Shown here piece after piece: positions 1-10,866 of a DNA stretch of 64,000 nt. Position numbers and translations under genes: made by a program. The stretch is from positions 143,117-207,116 of the forward strand of contig CAJNOJ010000186.1 of the NCBI GenBank assembly GCA_905250025.1, in the 5' to 3' direction. The stretch comes from Adineta ricciae (lineage: Eukaryota; Rotifera; Eurotatoria; Adinetida; Adinetidae). Under the pieces are notes generated by a model. It did not search any database. It was not told where the DNA came from and saw only the letters and a list, made by a program, of their open reading frames with translations. Position 1 is the first letter of the stretch; every line of letters begins with the position of its first letter.

Positions 1-1
1 A

Positions 2-1140
2 AAAGATTATACATTGAATATTATTGATACCCCAGGTCTCCAAGAGGTTCGACAGGATCCAGACGAGACACGAACCGATGAACAACTCCTTACACTTTTT
101 CGAAATGTTTTCTCAAGCGGTAAAATTCGCGATCTTAATGTTATCGCTTTTGTTAGTGTTATTGGCAGAACGCATCAAAATGATATAGAAACGTTCAAAT
201 CATTGATTGATTTCTTTGGTGAACGTTTCAAAGCGATTTCAACTCTTATTCTTACCCATTGTGATAAAGTATCGCTCGATAGACTTCAACTCTNNNNNNN
301 NNNNNNNNNNNNNNNNNNNNNNNNNNNNNNNNNNNNNNNNNNNNNNNNNNNNNNNNNACGAACCGATGAACAACTCCTTACACTTTTTCGAATGTTTTCT
401 CAAGCGGTAAAATTCGCGATCTTAATGTTATCGCTTTTGTTAGTGTTATTGGCAGAACGCATCAAAATGATATAGAAACGTTCAAATCATTGATTGATTT
501 CTTTGGTGAACGTTTCAAAGCGATTTCAACTCTTATTCTTACCCATTGTGATAAAGTATCGCTCGATAGACTTCAACTCTTGATTAAAGATATCGAAGCT
601 CATCCTAAATGCTCTGATATCGTAAACTATTGTAGTTTGGGAATCTATCGTCATGGCACGCTTGATATTGATGACTTGGAAACATATGACGAAGAAATGC
701 AAGAGCGCATTAGGAAATCAACACTAGAACGTCTGAAACCAATGCGTACCGAATTGACAAAATTCTTTTTGTCACGATCGAATAACTATGTAGAAATCAC
801 AGCAAGTGATTTTGAGCGATTCGAAAAGCTGACAAAACATAAAAAAGTATCAAATGAAATGAACGTTCATGGAAGTTCAAGTACCAAACAATATGTGGTG
901 AAAGGTAAATTTCCTTTTGAAACGATCTGTGTATTACTTTGACTAACGAAGATTCATTAATAAATACTCTACTCTATATAGACTAATAGGAATTCTATTG
1001 ATGATGGTATTTTGGATGTTTATTTAAAACGTTCGATAAATGATGATATGAACAGAAAGCATCCAGGTATGGTGACGACATTTTACACTGAGAGTTCTCA
1101 CAAACATGCACATATTTCCGTACGTACGCTTGAAGAATAG
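2..1140 (+). CDS. AIG1/GIMAP-like GTPase, 5'-partial and interrupted by an assembly gap
   Basis: The frame is open from base 2 and enters from outside the window. It shows a G3 motif (DTPG, about base 30) and a G4-like motif in ILTHCDK (about base 255), the layout of AIG1/GIMAP GTPases, which bind GTP and often act at membranes; the P-loop lies upstream of the window. Ns at 294-357 interrupt it. The sequence after the gap (358-580) repeats 70-293 with one base missing, so the apparent frame break is probably an assembly artefact. The frame then continues from 490 to a GTAAAT donor near 906. A probable last exon lies at 990-1140, giving a charged tail that ends in RTLEE, but its phase does not join cleanly, so this splice is uncertain. 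The family call is fairly secure; whether the gene works cannot be judged. Confidence 0.55.
294..357. other. Assembly gap (64 N)
   Basis: A run of 64 unknown bases. Its flanks are near-identical direct copies (70-293 and 358-580, differing by one missing A in the second), which is typical of a failed overlap merge at a gap. Confidence 0.95.
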
Positions 1141-1263
1141 CCGCAATATGTATTCAAACAGTGTTCTTCAGAAAATTGCTTTTGGTTTTTCTTCAAATTT
1201 CTTCATGTAAGTCGACGAAGGCAAAACAAAAATGAAAAATATACACGCAACAGGAACAATAGC

Positions 1264-2235
1264 CTAGAAGCAAGTGGTTGCTGCAATGTAAAATTGCCAA
1301 CCTGATCTAATACATCTCAGAATGAAAATAATCAATGATATAGTCCAGTACGTATCTTTACTAAGATTTTTCTTGGAACGAGAGAATTGAACCAAGAGAA
1401 CAATTGCCGAAATGGAATTGAATAAAAACGCTATAATATTGTTCAAAAGATTGAAAATGATTTCGTATGTTTTTAACCATGCATAGCGATGGCGAATCAC
1501 ACACCATAGCCGTATATCAGATCACGGATCAGAAATTAACGTTCGATTAAAAAGCTGATGGATCGATGTTGAAATGAGAACAACGGAAAGAATCGGTATG
1601 ACTTATTTCGCAGCTTTAGTGCTTCTCTTCTTATCAAAACAGATTCCTTTCACGACATTGACCGTCCGTTCACATGCAATACATTCTACTGTAAACGATA
1701 CTAATTTGACTGATCAATAAATAAATGAAACGAACAACGAAAAAACAAAGTAATTTGACTTATCAAAAATAAGAGAAATAAATCATATCCACAGCCGTAC
1801 TGACGTATTTCCCCAGACGAAAATGTTAGTGCTAAACATAGATTTGAAATGAGACCAACGATCAATGTAACGATAACAAGAACGAAGAATATTCTCACGG
1901 AAATAGGTTGGCCTAGAAGTGAAACATCACTTCGAATCTCTCCACCGATAATCGAATCCAATGTTAACGAATCAGAAGTCATTGTAATTTGACAAAATTC
2001 TCCATGAAAACATTCCGGACAGACACAACTAAACATCGGTCGACCAAATCGTCTACTCTGTAGACATTGACCACCGTTCTCACAATAAACAGTCGGCATC
2101 GAGCAATTATTCATACCATGATTAAAACCTGAATAATCCAACACACCTTGTTTGTCGACGAAGCACATATAGTACTCATCATGAAAGCATTTGACATGCT
2201 GAAAATATTTATGATAAAGTTTCGCACGTCGTAGC
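1264..2235 (-). pseudogene. EGF-like plus 7TM protein, broken
   Basis: Read right to left, the region encodes an EGF-like module (the stretch CENGGQCLQSRRFG followed by SCVCPECFHGEFC, about 1995-2095), a hydrophobic helix (about 1850-1900) and further membrane-like segments (1290-1480). This is the layout of a bdelloid-expanded EGF plus 7TM receptor-like family. Translation stops near 1701. The same protein continues in another frame from about 1690 to 1500 with two in-frame stops, then reads on to 1264, where it ends early. At least one frameshift, two stops and loss of the C-terminal membrane segments mark it as a pseudogene. Its 5' side runs into the inverted repeat at 2262, which may have cut it. 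It has no counterpart beside copy B. Confidence 0.6.
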
Positions 2236-2261
2236 CATGTGTAACGATAAAGAGGGGAGAG

Positions 2262-2638
2262 GTAATCGGTGTGAAGCTAGCACGAACAAACGATATGTTA
2301 GCTAAAAACGTTTTTACTAAATATGTCCCGTCCATGAAAACTACACCATTCGACTCAGAATTTAATTCTGCATCGAATGATGGTACTTTTATCCGCCGAA
2401 CAAACTTTGGAAAAATGTTTATCTATATCTTTGTTCGTTTCCTTCAGGTCTATTTATAATCCAGATAGAATTTTTCCAAAGCTTGTTCCGTGAGTAAAAG
2501 TACCATCATTCGATGCAGAATTAAATTCTGAGTCGAATGGTGTATTTTTCATGGACGGGACATATTTAGTAAAAAAGTTTTTAGCTAACATATCGTTTGT
2601 TCATGCTAGCTCCGTTGTGCTAGCTTCACACCAATTAC
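2262..2638. repeat. Inverted repeat with nested palindromes (possible MITE or fold-back element)
   Basis: The left arm (about 2262-2418) is the imperfect reverse complement of the right arm (about 2466-2638), with a spacer of about 47 bases. Each arm also holds its own hairpin around GCAGAATTAAATTCTG, flanked by TCGAATG-type half-sites. The right arm in copy A carries a short duplication (about 2605-2620) that is absent from the copy B arm. Arms of about 160 bp with no coding content suit a non-autonomous DNA element or a fold-back structure. No target-site duplication could be established by eye. Confidence 0.6.
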
Positions 2639-2874
2639 AAACGAGTAGTTTCGATAGGATATTCCTCTGTGGCTGGGCGTAAGCAATACGGAACCAACTG
2701 ACGAGCACGTTTTTCATTGGTAAATAAATGTCGACAGATACAAAAATGTCGATAGATGCAACTATGACTTCCATCGCTATTTGTTACTAACGAGTGATAC
2801 AATCGCACTGGTTCTATAGATACGGATAGATCATTGTAGGTTAGGATGATTATTAATAGAGATAGTAAACGCAT
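2635..2874 (-). CDS. Small secreted ORF, copy A
   Basis: This encodes 79 residues with a hydrophobic start (MRLLSLLIIILTY) that looks like a signal peptide. The remainder is short, basic and has three to four cysteines. Compared with copy B (26242-26463) it carries an in-frame 18-bp tandem duplication around 2735-2770, and the reading frame survives. Several amino-acid changes separate the copies, so constraint is weak. The stop codon touches the end of the inverted-repeat arm (2638), so the ORF may be the remaining first exon of a longer gene cut by that element. I do not recognise a family. An upstream ATG two codons earlier is not conserved in B. Confidence 0.35.
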   Translation of the reverse strand: MRLLSLLIIILTYNDLSVSIEPVRLYHSLVTNSDGSHSCIYRHFCICRHLFTNEKRARQLVPYCLRPATEEYPIETTRL

Positions 2875-3821
2875 CCACATAGTTTTTTTTCTAACAAATA
2901 AATGGTATATATTTGATTGTTGCGTTCTCTATGTGAAACATTTTCTTATAGAATTTCAGATACTTTATCCATCATATTTAGCAAACAAGAACTGTCAATA
3001 TAAATCGACACGAACAACATGTTTACATGCATTGTTCTAAATTCAAAAACTAATAGCATTGAATTTTGGTTACTTCACGCTGTAAAAATACATTTGACTG
3101 GAATTTCAGTTATTTCGATCTCCACTGTACATGTACACCCATTTTCATTAGGAAAGATAAATCGCGATGGCAGATCATGCTGTTGTTGAAAATAAAGTGC
3201 TCCATTTCTAGCCCAGACGGACAAACATTGAAAAGTACGGTGTTTCTGAGCGTGAAGAAATGCGCTTTTTACACTTGAAGATCTTTTTTCCTAAAAGCAA
3301 GCTAATGGAGACATACTTTATTGCAATCAGATAGATTTTTCTGACAAAAAACAAGTTTTTTTCCAGCGTAAAAAGCACACATCTTCACGCTCAAAAACGC
3401 CCTATTTTTAATGTTTGTCTATCTGGGAGTTAGCTAAAGATCTAATGAATTCCCAAGAGAATCTGGAACTAATCTACGCACGCTTCGATATATATATATA
3501 ATTCTGCAGATTGTAAAGAACCGTATTGACATTTGCCAAAGAAAAATCAAAAAGTACACTCAATCACTGAAAATTCATTGTACTTGAAATAATATGTTTA
3601 GAAGAAACTACGGCTTCGTTTTACCTCTAAAAATTGTGATTGAAGTTAGAAAAAAGTATTACTTCTAGCGGAAAATACGGCTTCAGACTTTTGTATATAA
3701 ACTGGAGATCTCGTGCTTCGTATACACGCATTCGTCTAACAATTGTCGACATTCCTATAATCGAGTAAGTGACGTATATATTCAAAATAGCCAAGTTTCG
3801 AGCGAGCTTCACAAGTTGCCA
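2875..3821. other. Intergenic, no gene seen
   Basis: AT-rich sequence between the small secreted ORF and the FG-GAP gene. No conserved frame is seen. About 92 bases (3720-3811), close to the FG-GAP start codon, are present here and absent in copy B, with a short GCTTC match at the boundaries. The two copies therefore have different proximal promoters. Confidence 0.6.
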
Positions 3822-5327
3822 ATGGATTCTTCTGTGCCGTCAGTGACCAAGACGTCACCTAAGTACGTGTTCTTTATGTTGTGTGCACCCTTTCATGGAA
3901 ATTGATTTTGCAGACCTAAATTGTCACGGACTATAACTCGAATCGCCATTTGCACCGCTCTAATCTTGACATGTATCATTGTTGCAATCGTGGCATATTT
4001 TCTTATTACTCGCCAGAACAATTCCTCATCAGACGGCGTTACAACTAACATTAGTACGAGTACCACCACTTCGCAAAAAGCATCAACTACTAACGAAGGT
4101 AACACTACACTGACTCATGTAGTGATAATGACAGATAGATGCCGATCGATTGAATATAGAATGCTTTAATAAATGTTTGTTTTAGTGGCAAATTCGACAC
4201 TCACTAATCCTATTTCGAATGCAACGTCGACCAGTTAGTATGCCTAAGTTTTCATTTATCTACTTGATATTTATGGTTTAGATACACAGTGTCGAGCGTT
4301 ACCGTTCAGCAGCTATCAGTCTTACATGACTGGTAGTAAACCTTGGTCGATTAGCATTACCGATCTGAACAATGATGATTACCAAGATATTGTTGTAGTT
4401 AACGCATATGATCCAAGCGTGACAATCTATCTCAATTATGGGAATGGAACAATCAGAAATACTTCGTTAATCATTGTTGGAACTTATTCCGTATTCGTTA
4501 CCGCTGCTGATCTAAATGGAGATAATACAACAGATTTGATCGTGGCACAAGCCTCAGCTAACAGCTTGGGAGTGTTGTTTGGTTTTGGTAATGGAACTTT
4601 TAATACACGTTTAAACATTCCTGTTGGTAATTATCCATACGGTGTAAATGCTGCTGATTTCAACAATGACAATCATCTTGACCTAGTTGCTGTCAACGAT
4701 TACGACAATACTGCTAGCATCTTGTTGGGATTCGGTAATGGAACTTTCCAGAGCTACAATCTTTTACCTACAGGTCTTTATGTAACAGCAGTTGTTACTG
4801 CTGATTTCAATAAAGATCAACGTTTAGATTTTGCAGCAACAGATTATTCAAGTAACACTGTAAGTGTATATCTTGGCTATGGCAATGGAAGTTTCCAACA
4901 ACGTCAACCATATTCAACAGGAAAAAGCCCATGGGGAGTAGCTATAGCAGATTTTAACAATGACAACTACACGGATATTGTTACTGCTAATTATGACGCT
5001 TCTACAATGAGTGTATTCTTTGCCAATGGTGATGGTACATTTCGATCGCAAATAGTTTATTCAACTGGGCCATATCCAAGATCAGTAGCAGTTGGAGATT
5101 TAAATGACGATACAAATATTGATATTGTCACTGGTAGTGGCTCTGGCAATTACCTGAGCGTCTTTCTAAACAATGGGGACGGTACATTTGCAAAACCAAT
5201 GAGCTTAACAACTGACGCACAAGTATCAGCAGTAGCGATTGGAGATTTGAACGGGGATAATCGTTTGGATATCGTCACTACTAGTGTATCGACCAAAACT
5301 CTAAATATATTTTTAAACTCATGCTGA
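3822..5327 (+). CDS. Membrane-anchored FG-GAP/VCBS repeat protein, copy A
   Basis: Four exons restore one 439-residue frame: 3822-3862, 3914-4098, 4186-4233 and 4282-5327, all with GT-AG introns; phases agree at each join. The N-terminus is short and basic, followed by one membrane helix (residues about 25-45), suggesting a type II anchor. A Ser/Thr-rich linker follows, then seven or so FG-GAP/VCBS repeats with the calcium-loop pattern D-x-N-x-D and the FGNGTF signature. Such repeats form beta-propellers, usually outside the cell, binding ligands or partners; the partner here is unknown. The gene has a distinct paralogue at 8171-9611 and a near-identical copy at 27304-28810. An AATAAA signal lies at about 5356. 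Confidence 0.85.
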
Positions 5328-6748
5328 ATCTTCGCTTTACTTTAGTTTAGTTTCAAATAAAAGCTTTCAAAAATCACCACAATGTAAAGGACACACCGTA
5401 GAAAATCTGATGTTCAAATCAAATCAATAGTAATAAAAATACAGTAGTACATCAAATATCAGAGTAAAAACTGCCAGCATGCGACACAAGCGAAAGTCTG
5501 CTTATAAAAAAGTAAGGTATACCTAACAGCTGCTAACTGTTTCACGCGTAAGATACTGTGCAGTCGGGATTGTCTATATCGAATTATGAATTAGAAGTCG
5601 CGTTAACAAGGATACCACGATGACGGTCTAGATAATTCGATGCACTCCAAGATATGAGTACTTGAGAAACAGTTAGACGAGACTTTAATCTGAAGCGTTT
5701 ATCTATATTCCACCTCATCACGAGAAATAAGGAACCATAGAATAACTGCATTAACCTTCTGCTGTATTTTATACACAAAATGAATATAAATAAACGACCA
5801 CTCTATAGAATAGTTCGACATTCTTAAAATCATAGCAGTTGCACGAGAAGTATAGAAAACGATTGTGTTTCGTTAAAATAATTGTATTTAACCTACTTCA
5901 AATCATGGAAAAGAGAAATATGAAAGGTTAATGAAAACTGCTAGACGATAAAAATAACAAACTGAACGTGTTGTTTCAAACATGGATAGATTATATCAGT
6001 AAAAAGAACAGAATATGATCTACAAATTCCATAAGAATTAACGTCGATACTTATTCTGTCTTGAATCATGATTCTCAATCGTGGAGAATGTAATTGACAA
6101 ATATTTTCTGACGTTATATGAATATCGACGAAGAAACAAGAAAACTACCTTTCAACCAAGATTTTAATCCAATAGGAAAGGGTGTATTTAATCAATAAAA
6201 ATGGTATATAAATAAACACAGAACAAACTTCGTCGATTTTTTTATCCGTTAGTGATTTAGTTCATTGCAACGACCTAAGCGAATTTTCTTGTGAGGAAAA
6301 GATGACCAAAGGTCTCTTTTTAAATACGCGCAATGTTTGCCCAAAGTTGAAAACAAAAATAACGAGTTTTCATTTTGCTCATAAATACGTGTTTGCTTCT
6401 AAAGTACTGAAATTAGATTCGTGATTGAAGATAGTTCCAACGTCAACAACGAATTTATTATTTGTTCGAAAAGTTTTCAATTCAGTATGAACAAAAAAAG
6501 AAATATACTATACTGTAAAAGAAAAATAATTTCTCTTTCTCAAACGAATAAAAGTGTAAATAGTAGAGAAGACGAAGAATGCCATAGGCATTTTATTTAT
6601 TTTATTTGTCATCATTTTTAATAAGACTGTCCAATCACTTGAAATGTAACATTACTTCCCTTTTCTGCACAATTGCGTTGTTCGATTCTTGAAATTGCAG
6701 TATAAAATCGCACACCCATTTTCGCTTCGTGTTCTCATTAGACATAAG
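5328..6748. other. Intergenic, no convincing gene
   Basis: AT-rich DNA with AATAAA signals and short unconserved ORFs. The segment 5401-5578 is replaced in copy B by 19 bases of GT-rich, telomere-like sequence (28884-28902). The ORF at 6421-6621 is not kept in frame between the copies. Confidence 0.6.
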
Positions 6749-6961
6749 ATGTCGCGTGATTCAGATTTCAAAGCAAACAACAGCTCGTCCATTCCCTCTC
6801 CTCCTGCCGAATGCAAAGTCTTAACTATCGTTAATCGTGTTCTTGATGCTGATGGTACAATCTTAAGTGTTGAATACGGAGAAGTTAGTTGTGAAGCATT
6901 GGCTCGAGATAAATTCAATTTTGCTTTCAAAAATTATTTCAATCGAAGCAAAACAAATTAA
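6749..6961 (+). CDS. Conserved 70-residue small protein, copy A
   Basis: A single exon starting with MSRD and ending in NRSKTN. The copy B version (30055-30267) has the same length and no indel. In both copies a one-base indel just upstream closes the longer reading frame, which fixes the start at this ATG. The centre reads like a beta-rich stretch (residues about 23-46) followed by a short amphipathic segment. No signal peptide or membrane helix is seen. I do not recognise a family. It sits 330 bases upstream of the 7TM gene on the same strand and could be an independent small gene. Confidence 0.5.
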   Translation: MSRDSDFKANNSSSIPSPPAECKVLTIVNRVLDADGTILSVEYGEVSCEALARDKFNFAFKNYFNRSKTN

Positions 6962-7288
6962 TATTGGAAACTATTGTAATAATCTTGATTTTCTTTTCCT
7001 GTATATAGTCAAGCGTACCACCGATGATTTGCAAATAAAAAGAGAAAACATTTTCTATAGATCAAATTCGATATCATACGTCGAAAAACATACAGTCCGT
7101 TCGATTCTGCCTAGAACGAATTCCTTTTCTTTCTCTGATTCACTATCAAAATATATCTTCTACATTGTTGTTTCTTCATCGTCATACTGTTGCCTTATCC
7201 ATCTCAGATAAAGAATCCTAAAACAACTACGAGAATATGTGTCATTAGAATATCTTTTTTTTCCTTCAAACACCTTCAACACATAAAA

Positions 7289-8086
7289 ATGAACGAATCT
7301 TTTGGATACCCATATCCAACTTACATTCCAAGTAAAACTACAAACGGTTGTGTTGCTGGTGTAGTCAGTATATCTTTGATCGCCTGGTTTATTCAATCAT
7401 GTCAAACACGTTTTCAACCAACTCGTATATCTGTTCTCTTACTTGTTTCACATATGACCATTTTCATTGAACTTATTGTTCGTGCAACGGTGCCTGCAGA
7501 AAAACAGAACTCGCGAACGGTTTTCGCTATTACCAATATGCTTTTTGCCATTGGTCAACGTATGATTATCGTTGGAAATTTTGCATTTGTTATGGAAATT
7601 CATCATAAAAAGTCACGTTTCATTCTTCTCAGTGCTATGCTGTGCGTTATCACATCGGGTGTGCTCATGGTACCAGCAAATATGTTAGCCTTCAAACCAG
7701 AAAACATCAGTACAAGTTACCTTTTCCGTGAATTGTCGGCTTCGGTTTTACTCATTGGCACAGTCGTTTTCTATCCTGTTTGGTACTGGAGCCGAACAAT
7801 CCATGACATGAACAGCAAAGCACTTGTTCTTATGTGTGTTTCAAGTATTATGTGTTTGACTGTTGGAATATTTAATCTTCTTCAATCGTTACAAGAATTC
7901 TACACGACAATTAACCATCATGAAGGATGGTTCTTCGGCTTTCAAATGGTGCCTATTATATTTGCACATTTTACCTGGTCAGCTTGTCATCCAAAACGAA
8001 GTTTAACTACAAATTCTGGATATGAAAAAGAAACACAACGTGAAGGACTCGCGATAGGTGAACATTTTCCAGAGAATACGATCTAG
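7289..8086 (+). CDS. Intronless seven-helix membrane protein, RTA1-like, copy A
   Basis: This encodes 265 residues with seven predicted membrane helices, around residues 18-34, 45-64, 78-104, 110-132, 145-170, 180-205 and 215-238. It has a short outer N-terminus and a hydrophilic C-terminal tail. Helix count, size and the PVWYWSR stretch after helix five resemble fungal RTA1-like or related lipid/stress membrane proteins, but this is a resemblance only. There is no intron, unlike its spliced neighbours, which fits acquisition from a fungus. The ATG chosen is the one preceded by AAAA and shared with copy B; an in-frame upstream ATG at 7190 is not supported. It converges on the FG-GAP gene at 8171 with 84 bases between stops. 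Confidence 0.6.
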   Translation: MNESFGYPYPTYIPSKTTNGCVAGVVSISLIAWFIQSCQTRFQPTRISVLLLVSHMTIFIELIVRATVPAEKQNSRTVFAITNMLFAIGQRMIIVGNFAFVMEIHHKKSRFILLSAMLCVITSGVLMVPANMLAFKPENISTSYLFRELSASVLLIGTVVFYPVWYWSRTIHDMNSKALVLMCVSSIMCLTVGIFNLLQSLQEFYTTINHHEGWFFGFQMVPIIFAHFTWSACHPKRSLTTNSGYEKETQREGLAIGEHFPENTI

Positions 8087-8170
8087 TGCGAAGAAGAGCA
8101 AGATATAGGACTTTATTTTTTGATGTTAATATCATTCAATTAAAATACATGTATTAGGTCTGTTTGAGAA

Positions 8171-9611
8171 TTAAATACATTCTGCTAGTAGAACAGCCAA
8201 TTTATTATTTTGTCTATTGAGTATCGCTATGTCATCTAGACCATCTTCATTGAGATCGGAGATGATTATCGATTTTAATGTTTGACCTTGTGATGAAAGG
8301 GACTTCACTGAACCAAATGTTCCATTACCAGTCCCGTAGTAGATTGTTATATTACCACCTTGATTACTAACAGCTAGATCAACGATCGAATCTGCATTTA
8401 AATCATGTATAGCAATGTCAATTGGATTTACTATGGATGTTGTATACGTATACATTGCATTGAACGCACCCGAGCCATCGTTAATGAAAACGTTGATTGA
8501 ATTCGAATAAAAATTACCCACAACAACATCGAGTACTGCATCTCCATTGAAATCTCCTGCACGAACGAGATATGGAGTTGATCCAGTCGAATAAATAGAC
8601 ATATTACTTTGGAATGTTCCGTTACCCAAGCCAAATAGGATGTACAGCCGATTGTTGCCACGACTAGCTACAGCTAAATCCATCTTTCCATCATAATTGA
8701 AATCACCGCTGGCAACTGATGACGGTAATACCAGAGTTGTCATCGATAATCCAGGAAATTGAAATGTTCCGTTACCGTTGTTCAAAAACACAGTAATCTT
8801 GTCACTACCTGTATTTGTCACGACTAGATCAGATTTCGTATCATTGTTCAGATCGACATTGATGATTGAAGATGGTAAACTTCCACCGCTTAAAAAAGTT
8901 GTAGGCGACGAAAACAATGAGCTGTTGCCATATCCAAAGAGAATAGAAATAGTATTAGATCCTTCGTTGCAATTCGCTAAGTCGATATTTCCATCACTGT
9001 TAAAATCACCAGCAGTCAACCAGTAAGGATTACTACCGTTTGTAGGAAAAGTCAATACATTTGCATCGAACGATCCATCACCTAAGCCTACGAAAACTGA
9101 CACACTTTGCGCGTCTGTGTTGGTCACCGCCAAATCGATATGGCCATCTTGATTGAAGTCGGAAAACACCATTGCTGTAGGACCTGCGTTAGTAACGAAC
9201 AGAGATGGCGGTTGCTGAAAATCATATGTAGTGCATGCTAAAACAGCACACAGATATACGTCGTAAGAAGCAATGGTAGTAGTCATTTTACTTACAACTC
9301 AATGTGTCATTATCCAGAGAAATCACATTTGTACTTTGGTTTGATGACATTCTTCGGAGCCAGGTTTGTTTTACGGATGCAGAAAAAAGTGAGCAAGTGT
9401 TATTATATCCGTAGTAGGTAACCGTACGGCATTGAGATGTACTCAAGCACTGACAAAGGCATTCATACTGCGAAGTGATGTTAAACAATGCATTTAACAC
9501 GACAGTTGTATTCGATGGTACCAATCGAGCATCTTTTATAATGATAATTTTTGTTGCTGATATAGATACACAGCAAGCAAGAAGAAAAAGGACTACTGGT
9601 TGCCAAAACAT
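8171..9611 (-). CDS. Secreted PAN-like plus FG-GAP repeat protein, copy A
   Basis: Two exons (9611-9296 and 9237-8171) join across a GTAAGT...TTTTAG intron of 58 bases to give 460 residues. A signal peptide (residues about 1-20, MFWQPVVLFLLACC) leads into a cysteine-rich segment (C-x-C-x3-C spacing, residues about 50-80) like a PAN/apple module. Six to seven FG-GAP/VCBS repeats follow, with DFN-x-DG-x-x-DL calcium loops. The protein is predicted to be extracellular and adhesive or ligand-binding. It is a diverged paralogue of the membrane-anchored gene at 3822-5327. The nearest ATG is used; an in-frame GTG two codons upstream is not needed. Copy B is at 31474-32917. Confidence 0.85.
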
Positions 9612-10112
9612 TCTCACTCTTAATCAGAACTCTCAAGTTATGTTCCTGAAAAAACTGCAAAAGGCACACTAAGAAGAAATAATTTCCGTATCTGTAATGG
9701 AATAATAAAAAATTTAACAAACCAAGAGAAAGACACGGAACACAATCAAGAGCCTACTATTTGTTCTTGTCGATTTTACTCAAATAAGAAAAAAAAAGTA
9801 CTGACTCGATCGATCGCATTCAGAGCACATCCCTTGTTGATATAGTCTTCAGACTTGCTGTTTGACAACTAACGTGCAAGAAAAGTGCATCATCGACTAT
9901 TTTTATGAACATAATAATAGTGTTGAATTGTTCTAGTTAATCGTTTCAGACTAATAAAAGTCCTTGAGCAACTTTTATGTTTTGATTTTAAAGAGGAAAT
10001 TACAGACTCTTCAAATATTACTATCTTCCAGAGAAACCACGCCAGACATTGATTACATTTTATTCAAGACTGATATATACTTAAGAAAAAGAGAAGAATA
10101 GATATAGATACA
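9612..10112. other. Intergenic, no gene seen
   Basis: Upstream of the PAN/FG-GAP gene and downstream of the DUF4326 gene, both on the minus strand. AT-rich, with no conserved frame between the copies. Confidence 0.6.
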
Positions 10113-10562
10113 TTATTCTGAGATTTTTTTCGCCGATTGTTGAATCTCTCGTTTGAATAGTTCACAAAGAATGTCACCATGGCATGGTTTCGGTTTACAC
10201 CAACAACCTAATCGTTTTCCCTCGAGCTCATGAAGATCATTGAGAAGATTATTTTCATTCGATTCGATATGTTTTCTAAATTTTTCTAATGCACCATCTC
10301 GCCCATATTGTTTGACAGAAAATGGATTGTGCCATTTACTTTGCGGAAGATTCCAGCCTCCCATGTTACAAGCACGTGCAATATAGACATCGCAATCTTG
10401 CACAACTTTGCCTTTCGCACGACGTAAATGAACAACAGTTGGTGGAACGGGAAGTACTGGTTGAGTTTCGTCAGTTGGCTTATCTAGTTTGATGAATTTC
10501 GAGCGAATATCGGTTTGACTATATTCAGTTTGTTTACGTTTGTTGCCGTTCGTTGACGCCAT
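10113..10562 (-). CDS. DUF4326 domain protein, copy A
   Basis: 149 residues. A basic, polar N-terminal arm (residues 1-55) precedes a DUF4326 domain: VVHLRRAKGK, the R-A-C-N-M-GGWNLPQSKWHNPF segment, a YGRDGALEKFRKHI helix and the closing GCWCKPKPCHGDIL motif. The conserved Cys and His residues in the last motif suggest a metal or catalytic site, but the family has no established function. It is common in phages and bacteria, so transfer is possible. The ATG at 10562 is preferred; an in-frame start at 10667 would add a low-complexity leader. It lies head to head with the S9 peptidase, 304 bases apart. The copy B version is cut at 33807. Confidence 0.75.
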   Translation of the reverse strand: MASTNGNKRKQTEYSQTDIRSKFIKLDKPTDETQPVLPVPPTVVHLRRAKGKVVQDCDVYIARACNMGGWNLPQSKWHNPFSVKQYGRDGALEKFRKHIESNENNLLNDLHELEGKRLGCWCKPKPCHGDILCELFKREIQQSAKKISE

Positions 10563-10805
10563 GTTACACAGAAATGAAGAAAAGAGGGAGAGAGAGAGCG
10601 TATGATGAGTCATATTTTGTAATTTCATAAGATGACGACATGTTATGCTATTCTTTTTTCTAAACATTTGATATACAGCAGAACAGTATCATTTGTAAAA
10701 GGTTAACACAAAATAAATCCATTCGATATATATCAGTCCTTCCGAGGACATCTCGATAATCTTATTTAAATATTAAAATATATCCGTTTGTTTGATATTT
10801 TCTTG

Positions 10806-10812
10806 TATAAAA
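10806..10812 (+). promoter_or_regulatory. TATA-like box upstream of the S9 peptidase
   Basis: TATAAAA lies 55 bases before the ATG of the S9 peptidase, inside the 304-base divergent spacer shared with the DUF4326 gene. Position and sequence suit a core promoter; this is inferred only. Confidence 0.4.
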
Positions 10813-10866
10813 ACCCACAATACCGAAGAAAATTGTATCTGGATATAACTGTAGAAATAAGATTCG

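Noticed and set aside
4326-5327. FG-GAP protein starting at the internal ATG 4326
   Set aside because: Three upstream exons with correct phases in both copies supply a membrane anchor, so the internal ATG is not the start.
6421-6621. Short plus-strand ORF in the spacer before the 70-residue gene
   Set aside because: Frame and ending are not kept in copy B (29738-29956), and the composition is low complexity.
10563-10667. Upstream in-frame start adding 35 residues to the DUF4326 protein
   Set aside because: The added part is low-complexity (Ser/Leu/Phe and a GAGAGA-type run) and the ATG at 10562 begins the patterned sequence.
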